Shown here in pieces: positions 5,900-9,719 of a stretch of 9,719 nt of DNA; the stretch's first letter is position 1, and each line of letters opens with the position of its first letter. The stretch is from an uncultured Lachnospiraceae bacterium (GTDB lineage Bacteria; Bacillota; Clostridia; Lachnospirales; Lachnospiraceae). Location: the NCBI GenBank assembly GCA_902803635.1, contig CADCQU010000319.1, forward strand, positions 1 to 9,719, written 5' to 3'. Below the pieces are notes generated by a model, which was not told where the DNA came from, did not search any database, and worked only from the letters and a program-made list of their open reading frames with translations. Both the position numbers and the translations under genes were made by a program.

Positions 5900-7071
5900 G
5901 ACTTGCGGGGAGCGACCACCACGTGGCGGTACGGCTCCTCGCCCTCGCTGTAGGTTTCCACAAAACGGTTGTGCTGGAGCGCGGAGTGGATGATCCGGCG
6001 CTCGTAGGGGTTCATCGGCTCCAGCGCGATGGCCCGCCCGGACTGCTTGACCTTGTAGGCGATGTTCCGGGAGAGGTTTTCGAGCGTGTCAGCCCTCCGC
6101 GCACGGTAATCCTCGGTATCGAGCTTGACACGGACATAATCATCGACCTCCTTGTTGACAATGAGGCTCGTCAAATACTGGAGGGAGTCGAGTGTCTGTC
6201 CGCGCTTGCCGATAAGGATGCCCATGTCGTCGCCGGAGAAGTTGACGGAGAGGCAGCCCTCGGTCTGGTCATAAGACATCGTCATCGTCACGTCGCAGTG
6301 CATCGCCTCGAAGACGTCCTTTAGGAACTTCTCGGCGGCCGCCGTGATCTTCGCGACCTCCTCCTCGGTCCTCGGCTTGACTACGCGCTCCGGCTTCGGG
6401 ACGGAAGGAGCGTGGGGTTTTTCCTCGACATAGACGCCGATGCCCGGACGGTCATAGCGGGAATCCCTCCCGTACCGGCCATTCTGGCCGCGTCCGCCAC
6501 GGAAATTATCCTTGCGGTCGAAATTTTTGCGTCCGGCATCGCGGCCCTTCTGGCCACGGTTCTCGTAGCGGTCGCGGCCCTCGCGGCGATTCCGTCCGTA
6601 ACGCTCCTCGCGCTCATTCCCCTCGCTAACATTTGCCGTATCCTCGCCATTTTGCTTTGCGCGGGCGGCGGCCCGGGCAGCCCGAAGCTCGATCTCATCC
6701 ATCGTCACATAGCGGCTATCACCCTCGGTGGGAGCATTTGCCGAAACCGTAGCCTTGACCTCCTCGACTTCCGGAGCCTTCGGTTCTTCCTTCGGCAGTT
6801 CCGGGGCCTTCGGCGCGGCCGCCTTGGGGGCTTCCGGAGCCTTCGGGGGAGCAACCGGCTTGGAAGCCTCCACCTTCGGTATCTCCACCGGCTTTTCCTC
6901 CGCCTTCGGGCGGGCCTTCAATATGCAGGGACGTGCACCGATGCCAAGGAAGCCCGACGACGGCTCCTGCACGACTGTATACTCAAGCATAGACGATACA
7001 ACGCTAAATTCCAGACAGGCCTTCGTAATGGCCTCGTTCACTGTCTTGGCTCTAAATTCTCTGTAATCCAT
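5896..7071 (-). CDS. khpB: KhpB (Jag), KH/R3H RNA-binding protein with a long low-complexity linker
   Basis: Cytoplasmic RNA-binding protein encoded next to yidC in most Bacillota; in some species it partners KhpA. At 391 residues it is well above the usual 200-250. The Jag_N domain spans about residues 1-55 (MDYREFRAKTVNEAI, then SSGFLGIGARPC). A linker of about 180 residues follows: first Pro/Ala/Lys/Glu-rich (repeated APKAPE-type units), then Arg/Gly/Asn/Asp-rich (RGGRGQNGRYGRDSRYDR). The type II KH domain has its GxxG loop GKRG at 288-291. The R3H domain ends in Arg358-x3-His362 (RRIIH). The ribosome site is GGTGGAG in the 18-nt gap after yidC. The stop overlaps the mnmE start as ATGA. 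The Arg/Gly stretch resembles RGG-type RNA-binding tails, a role that is inferred. Confidence 0.95.
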   Translation of the reverse strand: MDYREFRAKTVNEAITKACLEFSVVSSMLEYTVVQEPSSGFLGIGARPCILKARPKAEEKPVEIPKVEASKPVAPPKAPEAPKAAAPKAPELPKEEPKAPEVEEVKATVSANAPTEGDSRYVTMDEIELRAARAAARAKQNGEDTANVSEGNEREERYGRNRREGRDRYENRGQKGRDAGRKNFDRKDNFRGGRGQNGRYGRDSRYDRPGIGVYVEEKPHAPSVPKPERVVKPRTEEEVAKITAAAEKFLKDVFEAMHCDVTMTMSYDQTEGCLSVNFSGDDMGILIGKRGQTLDSLQYLTSLIVNKEVDDYVRVKLDTEDYRARRADTLENLSRNIAYKVKQSGRAIALEPMNPYERRIIHSALQHNRFVETYSEGEEPYRHVVVAPRKS

Positions 7072-7089
7072 TTTCCAACTCCACCCTCT

Positions 7090-8364
7090 TTATTTCTTCT
7101 TCTTTTCGTTGCGCTCGTTGTACTGGCTTACCATATTTGCCTTCTGGGCAAGGCTGCCCGAGCCTGCTTTCTTGTTCTTTTCATAGGAATCCGAGGAGTC
7201 CTTCATACGCTGCTGCATTTCCTCGGCCTTCGAGAGCTTACGCTCCGTGGGCTGATTCTGGGACTCCAGCGACTTCGTGGAGGTCTGAGCCATGTTTGTA
7301 ATCTTCTGCGGCGGAAGCCCGCGCTTAGCCCGCTTTTTGTCCTCCTTCTCCTGGGCCTTCTTCATGATGTCCTCGATGGTTTCCTTGTCCAGCTTCTTAT
7401 TGATAATAATCATCTGGACTGCGCGGACCACTGCACCGATGATGAGGTAGATACCGATACCGGTCGGCAGGGAGAGCGTGAAGACTGCGGAGATAATCGG
7501 CATGATTTTGTTCATGGTCTGCATGGAGCCGGGGACGTCCGCGCTGTTGGCGGCGGAGGTCAGCTTCAGGGTGTAATACTGGGTCGCCCACGCAAGGACC
7601 GGGAACAGGATCGCCACGAGGATCATGAGGAACGCGCCGCTGGCCCACCCCGTCGTGATGATGTTCATCGGGGAGTCGGAAATGTTGAGACCAAGGAAAT
7701 TGGTCACACTGCCGATGTAGTCGTGAACATTTGCCAGGGCGCCTTCAAAGGACTGCCCCTTGCTGGCTTCCATGAGCGCGTTCCACTGGGCCGTGTTGAG
7801 ACGGTACACCGTGTCCATGACCTTCTCGGTCGTCGCGTCGCCGAGGGTGCTGGTCAGTAGCGCGTCCTTCGTCGTCACTGCGAAATCCTTGAGGAAGTTG
7901 ACGAAGGCGGAATTTTCCGCGACCGTCCGCAGATTCTGGCCGATGAGGGAAATGTACCCCGGCACGCGGTAAATGACCTGGTAGAGTGCGAACATGACGG
8001 GAAGGGTGATGAGAAGCTGGATGCAGGAGCCCATCTGGCTCACGCCGTACTTGGAGTAGACGGCCTGGATTTCCTGGGTCATGGCCTGCTGGGATGCGGT
8101 GTCCTTCTTGCCCTTGTACTTTGCCTGGATTTTCTTGATTTCCGGAGACATGAGCCCGTTGAGTTTCGTGAAGCGCTGCTGGCTGATCTGGAGAGGCGTC
8201 ATCAGCAGGTAGAGCACGATGGTGAGAAGGATGATGGTGAGGCCGACATTTGGGATACCGATCATGGTCAGGAACTTGAAGATCCAGTCCATGATGAGTC
8301 CGAGCAGCTCCGGAATCCAATTGAAGATCGGCCACCACTGCGACTTTGACAGAGTTACAAACAC
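7090..8364 (-). CDS. yidC: YidC/Oxa1-family membrane protein insertase
   Basis: Inserts and folds membrane proteins, alone or with Sec. I place the start at GTG 8364 (MFVTLSKSQWWPIFNWIPELL): AAGGAGGA (8380-8373) lies 9 nt upstream, and the family N-terminus fits. The frame is open further, to an ATG at 8481, but that extension would translate repeat B. This gives 424 residues. Visible are TM1 (about 41-57, ending LLMTPL), a long amphipathic cytosolic loop (PEIKKIQAKYKGKKD, QAVYSKYGVSQMG), TM2 (LLITLPVMFALYQVIYRVP), an expanded outer loop of about 100 residues, TM3 (FLMILVAILFPVLAW), a final hydrophobic pair around MNKIMPIISAVF and GIGIYLIIGAVV, and a basic tail of about 90 residues ending NEKKKK. 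No lipobox is seen. The position usually holding a basic groove residue in TM1 looks like Tyr52. Confidence 0.95.
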   Translation of the reverse strand: MFVTLSKSQWWPIFNWIPELLGLIMDWIFKFLTMIGIPNVGLTIILLTIVLYLLMTPLQISQQRFTKLNGLMSPEIKKIQAKYKGKKDTASQQAMTQEIQAVYSKYGVSQMGSCIQLLITLPVMFALYQVIYRVPGYISLIGQNLRTVAENSAFVNFLKDFAVTTKDALLTSTLGDATTEKVMDTVYRLNTAQWNALMEASKGQSFEGALANVHDYIGSVTNFLGLNISDSPMNIITTGWASGAFLMILVAILFPVLAWATQYYTLKLTSAANSADVPGSMQTMNKIMPIISAVFTLSLPTGIGIYLIIGAVVRAVQMIIINKKLDKETIEDIMKKAQEKEDKKRAKRGLPPQKITNMAQTSTKSLESQNQPTERKLSKAEEMQQRMKDSSDSYEKNKKAGSGSLAQKANMVSQYNERNEKKKK

Positions 8365-8394
8365 GTTTCTTTTCCTCCTTTTTGAAGAATGTGC

Positions 8395-8408
8395 GGGGGT
8401 TTTCCCCC
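8395..8408 (-). other. Hairpin just upstream of the yidC ribosome site
   Basis: On the minus strand GGGGG-aaaa-CCCCC forms a short, very stable stem that ends about 15 nt before AAGGAGGA. It could stabilise the 5' end or tune access to the ribosome site. No U-tract follows, so it is not a terminator. Confidence 0.45.
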
Positions 8409-8445
8409 TTATGTTGGGATGTCCTCTGCGGAGAATATTTCCAAT

Positions 8446-8607
8446 TGTACGGTTGAAGACATAATAAAGGTTCGCTTTCAAGATGAAAGGTCTGTCATTC
8501 TGAGCGAAGCGAAGAATCCCGTAATTTTTTTGCTACATTTAACGGGATTCTTCGGCGCTTCGCACCTCAGAATGACAAAAAATGTTACTTTTTGAGCCAA
8601 CCGTACA
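8446..8607. repeat. Composite palindromic repeat, copy B (arms plus core)
   Basis: Outer inverted ends of 10 bp, TGTACGGTTG (8446-8455) and CAACCGTACA (8598-8607), enclose 162 bp. Nested within is an 85-bp core (8493-8577) with ends TGTCATTCTGAG and CTCAGAATGACA. The core arms continue through GAAGAATCCCGT and ACGGGATTCTTC, so it can fold into one long hairpin with a short AT-rich loop. It lies in the yidD-yidC spacer about 80 nt before the yidC start. It is the most complete copy in the window and defines the family. Confidence 0.92.
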
Positions 8608-8647
8608 GGTCGGAATATTTTGTCAAATGTCCCCGCAGAAATCTATA

Positions 8648-8752
8648 TCGGGCGCTTCGGTGTTTCGGACTCGGCTGGTCCAGTGGAAAAATCATGCGCC
8701 CGACCGCGGCCGGCGTTTCCACGCCTCCGCGTAAAAGGCAGGACTACCTGCC
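8648..8752 (-). other. Run of three hairpins in the yidD-yidC spacer
   Basis: Three inverted repeats follow one another: TCGGGCGC/GCGCCCGA (8648-8655, 8696-8703), GGCGT/ACGCC (8712-8716, 8721-8725) and GGCAGG/CCTGCC (8737-8742, 8747-8752). On the minus strand the middle one carries a GGAA (GNRA) tetraloop, which favours a structured RNA in the operon direction. I recognise no known RNA family. The flanking parts of the spacer, 8608-8647 and 8753-8819, hold nothing I can name. A 25-codon minus-strand reading frame here has no convincing ribosome site. Confidence 0.45.
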
Positions 8753-8819
8753 AAAAATGGAGGATTCATGCTCCTGCGTTCTGCGAATTTCCAGAGCAAA
8801 GTGCAGGGGTGTAAAATTT

Positions 8820-9056
8820 TTACGGGACGGGATCGTACCCGCCGTGGGAAAAGGGGTTGCAGCGGAGGATGCGCCAGAGGGCCAAAAGTCCGCCACGAAG
8901 GACGCCGTACTTTCGGATGGCCTCGGCCCCGTACTGCGAACAGGTGGGAATGTAGGGGCATTTGGTGGATTTTAAGGGAGAGATATGCTTTCGATAAAAG
9001 GAGATCATGCCAAGGGCCGCTCTTTGCGGCAGCGAAGGCCTCGTATTTTCTTCCAT
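8820..9056 (-). CDS. yidD: YidD, membrane protein insertion efficiency factor
   Basis: A 78-residue peripheral membrane protein that assists YidC-dependent insertion. It has the whole family signature: [29 protein letters not shown], then [24 protein letters not shown] at the very end, with the three conserved cysteines present. The start has a perfect GGAGGTGA (9068-9061) 4 nt upstream. It lies between rnpA and yidC as in most bacteria, but the spacer to yidC is unusually long because a repeat and other structured sequence have been added there. Confidence 0.96.
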   Translation of the reverse strand: MEENTRPSLPQRAALGMISFYRKHISPLKSTKCPYIPTCSQYGAEAIRKYGVLRGGLLALWRILRCNPFSHGGYDPVP

Positions 9057-9080
9057 TCCTTCACCTCCAAACGCCGTTCC

Positions 9081-9117
9081 TGCCTTCGCCTCAAAAATAA
9101 TGACAAGAGCGAAGGCA
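9081..9117 (-). other. Inverted repeat between rnpA and yidD
   Basis: TGCCTTCGC (9081-9089) and GCGAAGGCA (9109-9117) form a perfect 9-bp stem with a 19-nt loop in the 73-nt rnpA-yidD gap. The arm and loop (CTTCGC, CTCA, AATGACA with mismatches) faintly recall one end of the CATTCTGAG core. No U-tract follows on the minus strand, so it is more likely an mRNA processing or stability element, or a decayed repeat. Confidence 0.45.
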
Positions 9118-9129
9118 CCTTTATTTCAT

Positions 9130-9462
9130 TTATAGAAGCTTCGCCTTCCGAAACAGATGAAAGAGCGCGTCGTGAATTTCCGCGTAGCTCTTCCCCGCAG
9201 CCGCGCTCCTCGCGATGACCACGAAATCAAGCCCGGCAGGGATATTTCCCTCGCCGAGCCTATATGCCTCGCGGATCAGTCTCTTGGTGCGGTGGCGGAC
9301 CACGCTGTTGCCGACCTTCTTGCTCACCGAGATGCCAAGGCGGCTCATGGAAGAGCCATTTGCCAGATGGTAAAGGACAAGGAGTCGGTTCGCCGTGGAA
9401 GCCCCGCGCGCATAAATCCTGCGGAAGTCTTCATTTTTCTTCAGACGACTGGTGTGTTCCAT
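9130..9462 (-). CDS. rnpA: RnpA, ribonuclease P protein component
   Basis: Protein subunit of RNase P, which binds the catalytic RNA and pre-tRNA leader during 5' maturation. It is 110 residues, a normal length. It begins MEHTSRLKKNEDFRRIYARG, and the centre carries the signature GISVSKKVGNSVVRHRTKRLIREAYR; the usual RNR reads RHR, a substitution I believe also occurs in other clostridia. The ATG at 9462 fits the family N-terminus, but no Shine-Dalgarno sequence precedes it. Instead a TATAAT lies 7 nt upstream, so the message could be leaderless or nearly so. rpmH, its usual upstream neighbour, is not in the window: a terminator and a repeat come first. Confidence 0.95.
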   Translation of the reverse strand: MEHTSRLKKNEDFRRIYARGASTANRLLVLYHLANGSSMSRLGISVSKKVGNSVVRHRTKRLIREAYRLGEGNIPAGLDFVVIARSAAAGKSYAEIHDALFHLFRKAKLL

Positions 9463-9469
9463 TATTTTT

Positions 9470-9475
9470 ATTATA
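9470..9475 (-). promoter_or_regulatory. Possible -10 box of rnpA
   Basis: TATAAT on the minus strand (9475-9470), 7 nt before the rnpA ATG. No -35 box is found at the expected spacing: the sequence there is CCTCTA, part of a terminator stem. If used, transcription would begin at or next to the start codon. It may simply be chance in an AT-rich tract. Confidence 0.3.
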
Positions 9476-9477
9476 AA

Positions 9478-9523
9478 AATTGAAAAATAGGATAGAGGGA
9501 GGCGAACGCCGAACCTCTATCCT
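9478..9523 (-). terminator. Rho-independent terminator upstream of rnpA
   Basis: AGGATAGAGG (9489-9498) and CCTCTATCCT (9514-9523) form a perfect 10-bp stem. The loop holds a second small hairpin, GGC-gaac-GCC (9501-9510). On the minus strand the stem is followed by ATTTTTCAATTTTTAT, a terminator-type tract; the plus strand has none. It would stop transcription arriving from upstream, presumably rpmH, so rnpA needs its own promoter or read-through. Confidence 0.7.
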
Positions 9524-9537
9524 CCTCGCGAGCCGCG

Positions 9538-9554
9538 TGCTGCCGAAGGCAGCA
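9538..9554. other. Small stem-loop upstream of the terminator
   Basis: TGCTGCC-gaa-GGCAGCA forms a perfect 7-bp stem with a 3-nt loop. It lies between the terminator and repeat copy C. No function can be assigned. Confidence 0.35.
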
Positions 9555-9568
9555 AAATTCCTTCCACC

Positions 9569-9719
9569 TGTACGGTTGAACGCATAAAATGGACATCATT
9601 CATACGAAAGGCTTGTCATTCTGAGCGAAGCAAAGAATCCCCTTAGGTAATATTCGCAAAGTTGACGGGATTCTTCGTCGCTTCGCTCCTCAGAATGACA
9701 GAAAATCGTTGTATTGTGG
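9569..9719. repeat. Composite palindromic repeat, copy C (truncated by window edge)
   Basis: It begins TGTACGGTTGAA (9569-9580), the same outer end as copy B, followed by a 45-nt arm of similar length. An 87-bp core (9614-9700) follows, with TGTCATTCTGAG and CTCAGAATGACA ends and the GAATCCC/GGGATTC inner arms. The expected right outer end (CAACCGTAC) would lie just past the right edge. No rpmH coding sequence is visible between here and rnpA. Confidence 0.85.

Noticed and set aside
6412..7860. A 482-codon open frame on the plus strand across khpB and yidC
   Set aside because: It is antisense to two well-identified genes, is low in complexity (runs of Leu, Arg, Ala, Gly) and results from GC-ending codons on the other strand. 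It has no ribosome site or family resemblance.
8365..8481. Upstream extension of yidC to an ATG at 8481
   Set aside because: The extension would translate part of repeat copy B and lacks a ribosome site. GTG 8364 has AAGGAGGA 9 nt upstream.
8692..8961. An 89-codon minus-strand frame overlapping yidD
   Set aside because: Most of it is an alternative frame of yidD, and the rest crosses the hairpin cluster. No recognisable domain or ribosome site.

Overview
The window is a chromosomal segment of a low-to-mid GC Bacillota, most likely a Clostridia/Lachnospiraceae member. The evidence is the origin-proximal gene order read on the minus strand (rnpA, yidD, yidC, khpB/jag, mnmE, mnmG), the YidD sequence style ([27 protein letters not shown]), a long-tailed clostridial YidC with a GTG start, and a KhpB with an extended linker. 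The taxon is an inference from protein style; no database was consulted.

Layout, right to left on the minus strand. A composite palindromic repeat (C) and a rho-independent terminator lie upstream of rnpA. Next come rnpA and yidD. A 455-nt spacer follows, holding a stack of hairpins and a second composite repeat (B). Then yidC (GTG start), khpB and mnmE form a tight block: 18 nt between yidC and khpB, and an ATGA overlap between khpB and mnmE. mnmG would normally follow mnmE directly. Here it lies about 2.8 kb further on, with its own good promoter, and runs off the left edge of the window.

The 2.8-kb interval between mnmE and mnmG holds three genes on the plus strand: a four-helix DUF2975 membrane protein, its usual small Cro/CI-type (YozG-like) regulator, and an AAA+ ATPase fused to a PD-(D/E)XK-like nuclease domain (COG1672/DUF234 type). 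A strong bidirectional hairpin terminator separates this islet from mnmE.

The islet and the housekeeping cluster share a dispersed repeat family. Its outer arms begin GTACGGTT and end AACCGTAC. Its core is the TGTCATTCTGAG...CTCAGAATGACA palindrome. Copies are seen between DUF2975 and xre (arms only, different centre), between yidD and yidC (arms plus core), upstream of rnpA (arms plus core, cut by the window edge), and inside mnmE, where the core and an extra centre are read in frame within the GTPase domain. The ATPase gene has a separate repeat system: three copies of TTTTGGCAAATTATA in its leader, which could form two mutually exclusive hairpins.

Functionally, the minus-strand genes serve RNase P, membrane protein insertion, RNA binding and tRNA wobble-uridine modification (MnmE-MnmG). 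The plus-strand islet looks like accessory DNA. The most unusual items are the in-frame palindromic element in mnmE, the possible RNA switch ahead of the ATPase-nuclease gene, and the nested structure of the repeats.
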